Notes under the pieces: generated by a model
Told to the model about the DNA's origin: nothing
The model's input: only the letters and a program-made list of their open reading frames with translations
Databases searched by the model: none
Made by a program: the position numbers and the translations under genes
Shown: positions 54,167 through 64,000 of the stretch, one piece after another
Layout of the letters: the number at the start of each line of letters is the position of its first letter
Position numbering within the stretch: the first letter of the stretch is position 1
Assembly: GCF_029867415.1 (NCBI RefSeq)
Contig: NC_081186.1
Location: 17,802,930-17,866,929 of the forward strand
Direction: 5' to 3'
From: Vicia villosa
Lineage: Eukaryota; Streptophyta; Magnoliopsida; Fabales; Fabaceae
Length of the DNA stretch: 64,000 nt

Positions 54167-54666
54167 TTGAAGTTCTTTTTTTTTTTTTACCAAAACAAAA
54201 CTAACTTCTTTCATTCAACAAAATAGATTCAATACAAGGAGTATAAAATTAATGTAACTACGTCGAGCCCAAGAATTGGCCGCCTTAGTTAAACAATGAG
54301 CAGCCATATTCGCTTGACGCCGAACAAACTCTACCTCGAAGTTTGGATAATCAGATAGTAAAAGTTTAATAGACCCAATAATAGATGAAAACTCGGACCC
54401 TCCAATAGCATTGGACCGGATAGCTTGCACCACCTTTTGCGAATCACTCTCAAACACGACACGATCAAAATGATATGCTGAAGCTCCTTGGATAGCTTCT
54501 TTTAAGGCTATCGCCTCCACTTCAAGAACAAAGACATTACCAACATCCCACGCAACCCCCGCCTGAATAAAATTCCCCAAGTTATCACGAAGACACCAAC
54601 CTCTATTAGTGGTACGATGACTACTATTGAAACCCGCGTCGACGTTACTACTTTTGAAGTTCTTTT
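54167..54666 (-). mobile_element. 5'-truncated LINE with RNase H domain, poly(A) and 13-bp TSD
   Basis: A minus-strand poly(A) (plus-strand T run near 54176-54189) ends a fragment flanked by TTGAAGTTCTTTT at 54167-54179 and 54654-54666. The fragment encodes an RNase H domain: NVDAGF, EVEAIALKEAIQ, FESDSQKVVQAI and VRRQANMAAHCLTKAA, the type found at the end of some plant LINE ORF2 proteins. The frame is open from 54650 to 54215. Only about 475 bp were inserted. Confidence 0.85.
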
Positions 54667-55480
54667 AGAGCTAGTATTGTTGATGTTTAAGAAATGATTC
54701 ATTTCTATACATGCAACAAAATAATTTTTTTCTGCCTTTTATTAATAATAATAATAATAAATAAATGTAAAATTCAGCAAAATCTTGACTTGGTAATGCA
54801 ATATAAATGAATAATACTCGAGAAAAACAAAACAAAATAAAACAAAACTTGGTAGAAATAAAATAATATCTTTACTCATCAACTCATTCATTAATAAGGA
54901 TCATAGAAGAAGAAGAATGAATGAAAAATAAGAAAATAATTTTCTTCATTAATTTAAATGGATCAAATCATATCAGATCTTGTTTATAATAAAATATTGA
55001 GAGAAAGTAAATTTAAAAAAAATAATTAAATCAGCCACTCAAAATATCATCATCTTCGATCTTCCAAAATATTTTAGGGTTTGTGTGTTGTTATAGATCC
55101 ATCATCCCCTTTGCATCATCATTCTAAGTCAGTTTTCACACTTTCCATAACTTTTAATCCTCTTGGATTCTGCATCAAAAATTCAAAAATTGATGTAGCA
55201 GATTAGCGCTTGTTTCGATTTGGTTTCAATAAGAAAAAGAGGAAGAAAGAAGAAGAAGAAGAGGTAGAAGGAAGAAGAAAAAGAGGAAGAAGGAACAAGA
55301 TTTGCAGTTGAAGGAAGAAGAAGAGGAAGAAGGATGTTGTGCAAGAGAGAGAATTAGAGAAATAAAGTTGAGTCAGAAAGGGTTTGTTTTTCTTCTATTG
55401 TGAGAAGCGTGAGTCTTTTATTTTCCTGGTTATTTGGTTCAATAAGTTTGTTGTTTTAAATCCAGTTTTTACTATCGACG
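54667..55480 (+). other. AT-rich DNA grading into the LINE 5' region
   Basis: From about 55040 the sequence may be the 5' untranslated part of the following LINE, including a GAAGAAGA-rich purine stretch (55238-55345). I cannot place the exact LINE start. Confidence 0.45.
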
Positions 55481-56053
55481 ATGGCGGGTACATCTTCTGT
55501 CGCGGATTTGGAGGATCTATCGATCCATGATGATGGTGACGACAAGGGTTTCTGTTTTGACATTGAAAATGAGGGCAGTGTTGTTGTGAATCTGCAGTTT
55601 TGTCTGGTCGGTAGATTTTTGAGTGATAGGCCTATTCATGCGAAATCGATGAAGGCTCGTATGGTGGATATACGGAGACCTGTTCAACAAGTAATGATCA
55701 AAGAAGCCATTGAAAGTCGGTTCCTTTTCCGATTCAGTCATCGTTTGGATATGGAGGCGGCGCTAAAAGGAGGACCATGGACTTATGATAACCATCTGTT
55801 GATTCTTGAGAAAGTTCAGGTGGGTGTGCCGATTGAAAATATTCCCCTTTATCATATGGATTTTTGGGTACAAATACATAATCTTCCGGTAGGGTTAATG
55901 TTAGAGAAAGTAGGGAAGGTAATGGAAAATTTTATCGGGACTTTCGTTGAGTACAACAAAAACAACAACACCAGCTTCTGGAGACAATATATGCTGCTAA
56001 GGGTGAGAATTAATATGCGCTTGCCGTTAAAGAAGAATACAAGAGAAAAATAA
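55481..56053 (+). CDS. LINE ORF1 (DUF4283-type, RNA-binding)
   Basis: This 190-residue frame, MAGTSSVADLEDLSIHDDG, contains the plant LINE ORF1 domain: CLVGRFLSDRPIHAKSMKA, FLFRFSHRLDMEAALKGGPW, NHLLILEKVQVG, FWVQIHNLPVGLMLEKVGK. The domain is thought to bind element RNA. It should continue into a CCHC knuckle; a shifted frame downstream reads FCFVCGN near 56100-56125. It ends early through a frameshift near 56040. Confidence 0.8.
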   Translation: MAGTSSVADLEDLSIHDDGDDKGFCFDIENEGSVVVNLQFCLVGRFLSDRPIHAKSMKARMVDIRRPVQQVMIKEAIESRFLFRFSHRLDMEAALKGGPWTYDNHLLILEKVQVGVPIENIPLYHMDFWVQIHNLPVGLMLEKVGKVMENFIGTFVEYNKNNNTSFWRQYMLLRVRINMRLPLKKNTREK

Positions 56054-57074
56054 GGGAGGGGATTGGTGTATTGTCAGTTTTAAGTATGAAAAGCTGAGTA
56101 TTTTTTGTTTTGTCTGTGGAAATTTAGGGCAACAGAACAAAGATGTGTTGTCCGTTTTGCGATGGAAAAAGATTCGGGAGTGCGGGGTTGGTCGTCAAAT
56201 GAGCCGATAATAGAAGGTTTGGGGGTGAATCTTCACGTTGGTTAAAGGAAGAAGGAAAGGGGCTTGATCAAAATTCTGAACCTGCTGTTAGAGTCCAGGC
56301 GCGTGAAGTGCAATCCCCATAAGTGGTGAGTGAAAATGCTGGGGTCAGCATGGGGGGACCCACTCACATGCAACATTTTGGCAAAAACGGATACTAGGAG
56401 TTATGGTCAATCATTGAGCAATAACTCTATTATGAAAGATGTTACTGTGTATTCAAGTACCAATCATTGCCAATCTTTTACTATAGCCGACAACCTTTTT
56501 ATTACTCACCAACCAAATCCTTCGATCCTGTCCCAATGTGTTTTAATGCCTGCAACTACCTTGACCAAGTCTGGCCCATAACCCACATTTAGTGTCTCTT
56601 CTACAGCCAACCTTCGAAATATTATCCCTCCTACTTTACATAGTAGCTCACATAATATAAAAAAACAGCTCTTTTGTCCCTGATATATCCCCAAGCCCTT
56701 TTATTATTTCGCCCATCAACCAAAATGATAAAACCTTCGAGCTAGCTCAAAATCCACCTCTGCCTAACAGTTTTAATGATGTGCAAACCCCCTTTAAATT
56801 ACCCACATTATCACAACATAGACCAACAACCAACACCAAAACTGACTCTTCTGTGATATTTAACTCACTCAACCCAAGATCTGTGAAATTTAAAAACAAA
56901 CTTCCCCCAACCAGAAGCCAGAATGCAAAGCCACATAAAACCGATAGTAATCACACACTTACTATCAAACCCCTTACCACACCGAATAGACCTAATAACC
57001 CAAATTCTGAGCTTGGCCTTTTTCCTACTGGTCATGCAACATCTGATGACAGGTGCAAACGGAAAAGAAGAGGA
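56054..57074 (+). pseudogene. LINE ORF1 C-terminal remnant
   Basis: Disrupted frames on the plus strand include a partial zinc knuckle, a Ser/Thr/Pro-rich stretch (56330-56581) and a basic end (RCKRKRRG, 57055-57077). The element is cut at 57075 by the SIRE-like LTR of C3. ORF2 is not in the window. Confidence 0.65.
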
Positions 57075-58846
57075 TGAAGGATAGAAAAACACTTAGAAAG
57101 GGGGTTTGAATAAGTGTAGTCTAAAAACTTGAACGATAAAAACAATTTGCACAGTTATTTTTATCCTGGTTCGTTGTTAACTAAACTACTCCAGTCCACC
57201 CCCACGGAGTGATTTACCTCACCTGAGGATTTAATCCACTAATCTCAACAGATTACAATGGTTTTCCACTTAGCCCACGACTAAGTCTTCTAGAGTATCC
57301 TGATCACAACCTGATCACTCTAGGAACAAATGCTTAGACACAAGCTAAGACTTTCTAGAGTATCCTGACCACCACGTGATCACTCTAGTTACAACTGCTT
57401 AGACACAAGCTAAGACTTCCTAGAGTATCCTGATCAACACTTGATCACTCTAGTTACTTACAAATTAATGTAATCAAATAAGAGTTTTACAATGCTTTTA
57501 AAAAGCTATAATCACAACAGTGATATTTCTCTTAAAGTTTAAGCTTAATCTCACTAATATATTACAACAGCAATGTAGTGAGCTTTGATGAAGATGAAGT
57601 TTCTGAGCTTTGAGTTGAACAGCGTTTCAGCAAGTTATTCAGAATAAGTTCGTTCAGAATTGGTAACCTTGCTTCTCATCAGAACTTCATATATATAGGC
57701 ACTTGAGGAGATGACCGTTGGGAGCATTTAATGCTTTGCGTATTCCGTACAGCATTGCATTTAATGTTTCACGCTTTTGTTAACTACCTCGAGCCTTGTT
57801 TACGCTGTGTCTACTGACGTTGCCTTTAATAGCTTCTAACGTTCCTTTTGTCAGTCAGCGTAGCCTGCCATCTTGTACTTGCTTCTGATCTGATGTTTGT
57901 GTTTACAACGTTTGAATATCATCAGAGTCAAACAGCTTGGTGCAGAGCATCTTCTTGTCTTCTGACCTTGAAGTGCTTCTGAGCGTGATACCATGTAGGG
58001 ATGGCAATTTGGCCCATCCCCAGTGGGTACCCACAAAAAACCCCATGTCGGGTAGGGTAAATACCCATAAAAATGGGTATGGGCACGGGTAATTACCCAT
58101 TAAAATATGCGGGTATGGGTGCGGGCACGGGTACCTTACTACCCAACCCGCCCCATACCCACACTACATATTTCTATAATGTCAGTTATATTATTATATA
58201 AAAGTGCATGATTTTAAATTTTTTTAAAAATATATCGCTATTAAATCATTACACATTTTAATAAAAGTATTTATTTGTTTCTTAACTAAATTATAACATA
58301 CATAATTTTTTTAATATTGTTAAAAAGACTTAAATTATATGATATTTTGTAATTAAATGATTTAATTTTACTATAAATGCGGGTAAACGGGTACGTGTAT
58401 GGGCATTGAGGTACCCACAGGGTACGGGTACGGGCATGAATATTGATACCCACGCGGGTTTGGGCTCGGGTACGGGGATTTTTTCAAACTGCGGGTATGG
58501 GGACGGGTACTATAGTACCCTGCCCAAACCCTGCCCATTGCCATCCCTAATACCATGAGAACCTCAGTGCTTCTGCTTCTGAACTCAAGTTCTTCTGATG
58601 CTTCCATAGACCCATGTTCTGATTCTGCTTCGACCATCTTCTGATGTCTTGCCAGACCATGTTCTGATGTTGCATGCTGAACCTTCTGAGTCAAAGCTTC
58701 TTGAGCGCTGATTTGTGCATACTCTTTATATATTTCCTGAAAGGGAAATTACAGTGTATTAGAGTACCACATTATCTCATACAAAATTCATATCCTTGTT
58801 ATCATCAAAACTAAGAATATTGATCAGAACAAATTCTTTTCTAACA
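57075..58846 (-). repeat. C3 3' LTR with MITE insertion
   Basis: The plus strand runs from TGAAGGATAG to TTCTAACA. Without the 554-bp MITE and its duplication it is about 1210 bp, matching the C4 LTR. Three 65-bp units with TGATCA-type pairs lie at 57285-57465. Confidence 0.9.
57996..58549. mobile_element. hAT-type MITE in the C3 LTR
   Basis: A 554-bp element has terminal inverted repeats TAGGGATGGCAAT, flanked by the perfect 8-bp duplication ATACCATG (57988-57995 and 58550-58557). GGGTAC- and GGGTATGGG-like subterminal repeats occur at both ends around an AT-rich centre, with no coding capacity. The empty site is visible in C1 (around 20993-21000). Confidence 0.92.
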
Positions 58847-58862
58847 ATCTCCCCCTTTTTGA
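58847..58862 (-). promoter_or_regulatory. C3 polypurine tract
   Basis: The minus strand reads AAAAAGGGGGAGAT immediately inside the LTR. Confidence 0.85.
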
Positions 58863-59060
58863 TGATGACAAAAACATATATAAATGATATGAATTTGCGA
58901 TCAGAAAGAGCAGACGGCTAAAGACAATTACACAGCTATAGCATAAGCATGTGAATATGTCTCCCCCTGAAATTAACAATCTCCCCCTGAAATTAATACT
59001 AGAAGAATTTTATCAATAAAAGACTTCCCTGAGTATTTCAGTAGAGACGTTCACATATGC

Positions 59061-59335
59061 TTGATCTTCAGAACATTCATGACTTCTGATTTCTGCTTCC
59101 ATAGGACAGCTTCAGAACTTTGAATTTCTTTAGATCCTCAGAACATTCACAGCTTCTGATTCCTGCTTCCATCGGACAGCTTCAAAACTTGAATTTCTTT
59201 GATCTTCAGAACATTCACAGCTTCTGATTTCTGCTTCCATAGGACAGCTTCAGAACTTGAATTTCTTTGATCTTCAGAACATTCACAGCTTCTGATTTCT
59301 GCTTCCATAGGACAGCTTCAGAGCTTGAATTTCTT
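59061..59335. repeat. Tandem repeat of about 66 bp, four units
   Basis: Four units carry GATCTTCAGAACATTCACAG and TTCTGCTTCCATAGGACAGC, the last two nearly identical. It lies in the C3 3' non-coding region. C2 has lost the equivalent segment to the Ogre insertion. Confidence 0.88.
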
Positions 59336-59989
59336 CTTACATCACTTCATGCTAGATTGTATCAGAACATTGTTGAATGTACCAGAGCATCATCAGAGCA
59401 TCTCTACATCCTGAAATGTTACAGAAGAAAACTAAACGACAAAAGTCAGCATGAATGAGTCAGAACATAGAATATGTTTCAGAACACATAAAATGTATTA
59501 GAGCCACATAATATGTATCAGAACACATAGAAAAAATGTTTCAGAGCATATTCTATCATCAGAATATCTGAACATTCTTCCTTCTTGCTTCTGAAGCTTC
59601 ATAGCACTCAGCTTGCTTCAAGAATCCAAGAGCTTGATTCTCTATAGAAATGCTTTTCCTCGTCTTGTTGCTTCTTATGTTGATCTTTTAAAGAGGATCT
59701 TCAATCCCTGCAACAACACAACTTAAAGCATAGAACTTTGCAAGTTCTGTTAGTAATGTGGGGCCTTTTTACCCGGTAACTGATAGTATTAATCAGATCA
59801 TTTATCACATATTTTCTCCCCCTTTTTGTCATAACATCAAAAAGAATATAAAAGATTCAGATGTAGAAAACGACAAAGGAAAGAAACAGAATTAAACTTT
59901 TCATTGATTAAACAACCAGAATTACAAAAGATGTATGCAGAATAAGCAGATGCAACAAGGAAAGAAAACTACAACGACCAAAGACTAAG

Positions 59990-60941
59990 ACCCTAGCTTA
60001 GACAAAATCTGCGCCAGTATGTCATGAATCCCGTCAGTGCTTGCAGTTTCCCTTGCCATGAAGGAGCGAAACTCAACATTGGTTGCTTCTTGTGCGTCCA
60101 AACGAGAAGCCAACATAGCTTGATTCTGATGTAGAGCTTCCAAGGTCTCCATCAGAGCTGAGGGTTCACCAGAAGAAGAAGCGCCAAAACTTTTGCCAAC
60201 AGGGACAACAATCTCAGTAGGACGATCTTCTAGAAAGTCTTCAGCTTATGTACCTTCCATCTCAACATCTGAGTCTGACTCAGGAGCAGCCTCAGCATAT
60301 TCTGGTTCAGGCAACTCAGAAGCTCCAACTTCCAACGCCTGAAGAATAGCTGCTAGGTTTGTTGGAGGAGTATGACCAGCAACTTCTGCAGGATAAACCA
60401 CTTCTGGAAAGACCATGTGAGGAGCGCTTTCAGAAGGGTTCATTCTGAACCAGTTAAACAGCCATTGAAAATCTCCAGTCAGCACTGGATTCCTTGGTAT
60501 CCATACCACGATGTCTCTGCAGGGATTTTCTTCTTCCATCTCATCTGCAGGTATCCTCTCTTCAAGAACTCTTCTGTTCCTGATGAGATGGTGATAGCTG
60601 CTTTCACCAACTTCCAAGAGAAGACCACGAGCACCAGGTGCTTCAGTCATGATCCTTCTCTGGACATCCGTAGCCCTAACCAGAAAATCCTAGCGAAAGG
60701 CTTCCCAGAGGTTGCAGGTAGCATACTCATTCAGATGGTTAAGGTGTGTAGCACCCAGAATCTCCAACCAGCTATTTACATCTGAGTGTAAAAGCTCTAG
60801 ATATGAATGAGTGGTAGGTGTAGGAGGGTTGACAGTGAATCTGGAGTCAGGATACACACAACTGTAGGGGTTAGGTGTTCTGGTGGGAAAAGGGTGTGAG
60901 AGAGATGAGGAGATATCTGTGAGATGGTTTGAGGGGGAAGG
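59990..60941 (-). pseudogene. C3 ORF3, truncated by C4
   Basis: Frame 60246-60650 reads SYHHLIRNRRVLEERIP and NPVLTGDFQWLFNWFRMNPS, parallel to C2 ORF3. After a TAA (60246-60248) the reading continues as a coiled coil with QNQAMLASRLDAQEA to a conserved end ILSKLG. Upstream of 60650 a stop separates more ORF3-like sequence up to 60941, where the C4 LTR interrupts it. Confidence 0.68.
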
Positions 60942-62158
60942 TGTTAGAACAAGATTTGTTCTGATCAATATTCTTAGTTTTGATGATAACAAGGATATGA
61001 ATTTTGTGTGAGATAATGTGGTACTCTAATACATTGCAATTTTCATTTCAGGAAATATATAAAGAGTATGCACAAATCAGCGCTCAGAAGCTTTGTCTCA
61101 GAAGGTTCAGCATGTAACATCAGAACATGGTCTGACAAGACATCATAAGATGGTCAAGGCAGAATCAGAACATGGGTCTATGGAAGCATCAGAAGAAATT
61201 GAGATCAGAAGCAGTAGCACTGAAGTTCTGATGGTATCACGCTCAGAAGCACTTCAAGGTCAGAAGACAAGAAGATGCTTTGCACCAAGCTGTTTGACTC
61301 TGATGATTTTCAAACGTTGTATTCTCAAACATCAGATCAGAAGAAAGTACAAGTGGCAGGCTACGCTGACTGACAAAAGGAACGTTGGAAGCTATTAAAG
61401 GCAACGTCAGTAGACACAGCGTGAACAAGGCTCGAGGTAGTTGACAAAAGCGTGAAACATTAAATGCAATGCTGTACGGAATACGCAAAGCATTAAATGC
61501 ACCCAACGGTCATCTTCTCAAGCGCCTATAAATATGAAGTTCTGATGAGAAGCAAGTACAACAACTCTGAACCAAATTCTGTGAATATTAACTTGCTGAA
61601 ACGCTGTTCAATTAAAAGCTCAGAAACTTCATCTTCATCAAAGCTCACTACATTGCTGTTGTAATATATTAGTGAGATTAAGCTTAAACTTTAAGAGAAA
61701 TATCACTGTTGTGATTATAGCTTTTCAGAAGCATTTGTAATACTCTTAGAATTGATTACATTAATTTGTAAGTAACTAGAGTGATCAAGTGTTGATCAGA
61801 ATACTCTAGGAAGTCTTAGCTTGTGTCTAAGCAGTTGTATTTAGAGTGATCACGTGGTGGTCAGGATACTCTCAGAAAGTCTTAGCTTGTGTCTAAGCAT
61901 TTGTTCCTAGAGTGATCAGGTTGTGATCAGGATACTCTAGAAGACTTAGTCGTGGGCTAAGTGGAAAACCATTGTAATCTGTTAGGATTAGTGGATTAAA
62001 TCCTCAGGTGAGGTAAATCACTCCACGGGGGTGGACTGGAGTAGTTTAGTTAACAACGAACCAGGATAAAAATAACTGTGCAATTTATTTTTATCGTTCA
62101 AGTTTTTAAGACTACACTTATTCAAACCCCCCCTTTCTAAGTGTTTTTCTATCCTTCA
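60942..62158 (+). repeat. C4 5' LTR
   Basis: 1217 bp, TGTTAGAACAAG to CTATCCTTCA. It has a TATA-like box (CCTATAAATATG, 61525-61536). The tandem units with TGATCA-type pairs (about 61770-61950) lie downstream of it, so they should be in the transcribed leader. Confidence 0.92.
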
Positions 62159-62160
62159 AT

Positions 62161-62175
62161 TGGCATCAGAGCGCC
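62161..62175 (+). promoter_or_regulatory. C4 primer-binding site (initiator tRNA-Met type)
   Basis: TGGCATCAGAGCGCC lies two bases after the LTR. Confidence 0.88.
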
Positions 62176-62244
62176 GGTTCTAAGGTGCAAGCACTTAACC
62201 GTGTTTAGAAAAGATTCAGGAAGAGAAAAACGCTTCAGTAAAAG

Positions 62245-64000
62245 ATGGCTGGTGAAACTCAAACATCTACATCTGGCTCAGCTGAGCAATACTACAATGG
62301 TAATGGTAACAATGGTTACACCAGACCACCAATATTCGATGGTGAAAACTTTGAGTATTGGAAAGATAAATTAGAAAGTTACTTTCTTGGTCTGGATGCT
62401 GATCTATGGGATCTTCTGTTGGATGGTTACAAACATCCTGTTAAAGCTACTGGTGTAAGGCTCACGAGAAGCGAAATGAATGATGATCAAAAGAAAGATT
62501 TCAAGGATCATCACAAATGCAGGACTGTTTTGCTGAATGCTATCTCTCATGCTGAGTATGAGAAGATATCTAACAGGGAAACGGCCCATGACATATATGA
62601 GTCCTTGAAGATGACTCATGAAGGAAATGCTCAAGTCAAGGAGACCAAATCTCTTGCACTAATCCAGAAGTATGAAGCCTTCAAGATGGAGGATGATGAA
62701 GACATTGAAAAGATGTTTTCAAGATTTCAAACTCTGACTGCTGGATTGAGAGTTCTCGACAAAGGCTACACCAAGGCTGATCATGTAAAGAAGATCATCA
62801 GAAGTTTGCCCAGAAGATGGGGCCCAATGGTGACTGCATTCAAGATTGCGAAGAATCTGAATGAAGTTTCTTTGGAAGAGCTGATCAGCGCCCTGAGGAG
62901 TCATGAGATTGAACTTGACGCTAATGAACCTCAGAAGAAAGGTAAGTCTATTGCTTTAAAATCTAATGTCAAAAAATGCACTAACGCTTTTCAGGCTAGA
63001 GAAGAAGATCCTGAAGAATCAGAATCTAAAGAAGAAGATGAACTGTCCATGATCTCCAGAAGGGTAAACCAACTCTGGAAGAGCAAGCAAAGGAAGTTCA
63101 GAGGCTTCAGAGGTTCAAAGAAATTTGAACGAGGAGAATCTTCTGGTGACAGAAGATCTGATAAGAAGAAGGTTGTCTGCTATGAGTTCAATGAGCCTGG
63201 ACATTACAAGAATGAGTGTCCGAAACTTCAGAAGGAGAATCCCAAGAAGAAGTTTCATAAGAAGAAAGGTCTTATGGCAACATGGGATGATTCTGAATCA
63301 GAATCAGGATCAGACTCTGAAGGAGAGCAGGCAAACTTTGCGCTGATGGCGACAGAAGATGATGGATCAGAATCTACATCAGAATCCGATTCTGAAGAGG
63401 TATTTTCTGAACTATCTAGAGAAGAGTTAGTTTCCAGTCTAACAGAGCTTCTTGAATTAAAAGCTCATCTTAGTATCAAATACAAAAAGCTGAAAAAGCA
63501 ATTTGAATTTGAAACTAAGAAGCTTGAGTTGGAAAATTCTGAATTAAAAGAAAAAGTTTTAAAATTATCCAATAATGTTGGATCTCCTTCTGATTCAGAA
63601 AAATCCACTCCCAGTCTGAATCATATTCTGAAAGAATATGATTTAAGTTTCAGGAAGTTCTTATCTAGAAGTATTGGCAGAAGTCAGCTAGTTTCTATGA
63701 TATATGCTGTGTCTGGGAACAAGAGAGTTGGCATTGGTTATGAGGGTGAAATCCCATACAAGCTTGAATCTGTGGATGATATGAAAATATCATACAAGCC
63801 TCTGTATAACCAATTTAAATTTGGCCACTCCCATGATATTAAGCACACATCACATGCACAAAGTTTTCACATAACACACACCAAGAAGCATGTGACACAA
63901 CCTAAGAAATATCATGGAACTCAGAATAAGAAGTATCATACTGTTCCTCCTGCTAAATATTTTGCTAAACCCAAGTTCAATCAGAACTTGAGGAGAACTA
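62245..64000 (+). CDS. C4 gag, N-terminal part (runs off window)
   Basis: The frame is open from ATG at 62245 to the window end (585 codons read). It matches C1 gag throughout: FDGENFEYWKDKLESYFLGL, NRETAHDIYESLKMTHEG and RSLPRRWGPMVTAFKIAKN, then the acidic linker and coiled coil. The zinc knuckle reads CYEFNEPGHYKNEC: the second Cys is Phe (codon 63187-63189), so zinc binding, and probably RNA packaging, should be impaired. No stop or frameshift was seen. Confidence 0.9.
   Translation, partial: MAGETQTSTSGSAEQYYNGNGNNGYTRPPIFDGENFEYWKDKLESYFLGLDADLWDLLLDGYKHPVKATGVRLTRSEMNDDQKKDFKDHHKCRTVLLNAISHAEYEKISNRETAHDIYESLKMTHEGNAQVKETKSLALIQKYEAFKMEDDEDIEKMFSRFQTLTAGLRVLDKGYTKADHVKKIIRSLPRRWGPMVTAFKIAKNLNEVSLEELISALRSHEIELDANEPQKKGKSIALKSNVKKCTNAFQAREEDPEESESKEEDELSMISRRVNQLWKSKQRKFRGFRGSKKFERGESSGDRRSDKKKVVCYEFNEPGHYKNECPKLQKENPKKKFHKKKGLMATWDDSESESGSDSEGEQANFALMATEDDGSESTSESDSEEVFSELSREELVSSLTELLELKAHLSIKYKKLKKQFEFETKKLELENSELKEKVLKLSNNVGSPSDSEKSTPSLNHILKEYDLSFRKFLSRSIGRSQLVSMIYAVSGNKRVGIGYEGEIPYKLESVDDMKISYKPLYNQFKFGHSHDIKHTSHAQSFHITHTKKHVTQPKKYHGTQNKKYHTVPPAKYFAKPKFNQNLRRT

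Larger units (their letters stand above)
57075..60941 (-). mobile_element. C3: SIRE-like copia element, 3' LTR and 3' internal part
   Basis: In minus orientation the 3' LTR (57075-58846) is preceded by a polypurine tract, a non-coding region with tandem repeats and a broken ORF3. The rest would lie beyond C4. It inserted into a LINE at 57075 (flank GAGGA). Its right side ends abruptly where the C4 LTR begins. Confidence 0.85.
60942..64000 (+). mobile_element. C4: SIRE-like copia element, 5' end, plus strand
   Basis: A complete 5' LTR, primer site and open gag are present, and the element continues beyond the window. It lies within C3 ORF3 in the opposite orientation. The five bases before it are GAAGG, the predicted TSD. 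Sequence similarity to C1 and C3 is high along the LTR and gag. Confidence 0.9.

Overview
This is a plant nuclear window, most likely from a legume (inferred; pea, vetch and lentil relatives fit best). The basis is an Ogre/Tat-type Ty3/gypsy element with its characteristic tRNA-Arg-like primer site and split pro/RT reading frame, several large SIRE/Maximus-like Ty1/copia elements, and one intron-containing host gene. A run of 100 N (5603-5702) marks an assembly gap. There are no prokaryotic operons, rRNA genes, tRNA genes or CRISPR arrays.

Layout. (1) 1-41751 is one nested stack. The outermost layer is a minus-strand SIRE-like copia element (C2, 22296-41751, 5' LTR at 40625-41751). An Ogre element (1-22295, minus strand, running off the left edge) sits in its 3' region. 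The Ogre 5' LTR holds a young, pol-less copia element (C0, 8188-15949, TSD AGCAT) and a both-ends-truncated SIRE-like fragment (C1, about 16741-21125). The integrase gene of C2 is split by a solo copia LTR (S1, 27853-37697, TSD ACATG), and S1 is itself split by a complete but decayed chromovirus of Tekay/Del type (28832-37184). (2) 41752-57074 is the nearest thing to a host gene neighbourhood. It holds a possible orphan promoter, tandem repeats, a gag-less copia element (C5, 43037-47448) with a Stowaway MITE in its primer-binding site, a six-exon ERI1-like exonuclease gene (48158-50938, minus strand), three LINE pieces and a decayed hAT transposon with an 8-bp TSD. (3) 57075-64000 holds two SIRE-like elements in opposite orientation. 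C3 (minus strand) has a hAT-type MITE in its LTR. C4 (plus strand) starts inside ORF3 of C3 and runs off the right edge.

How the parts relate. The Ogre, Tekay, C1, C2, C3 and C5 copies all carry frameshifts, stops or truncations. C0 has almost identical LTRs and an open gag, but no protease, integrase or RT, so it could move only with help in trans. The only convincing host protein is the exonuclease, related to plant ERIL1/ERL1.

The most unusual signal is regulatory. LTRs of three different families (C0, S1, Tekay) carry arrays of paired short CpG palindromes, with the two members of a pair 18-22 bp apart and pairs repeating every 50-73 bp. In C0 and S1 the array lies immediately upstream of a TATA box. 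A second copy of the C0 array lies inside that element upstream of its extra gene (ORF3). The SIRE-like LTRs carry a related design: TGATCA pairs 11 bp apart in 65-bp repeats.
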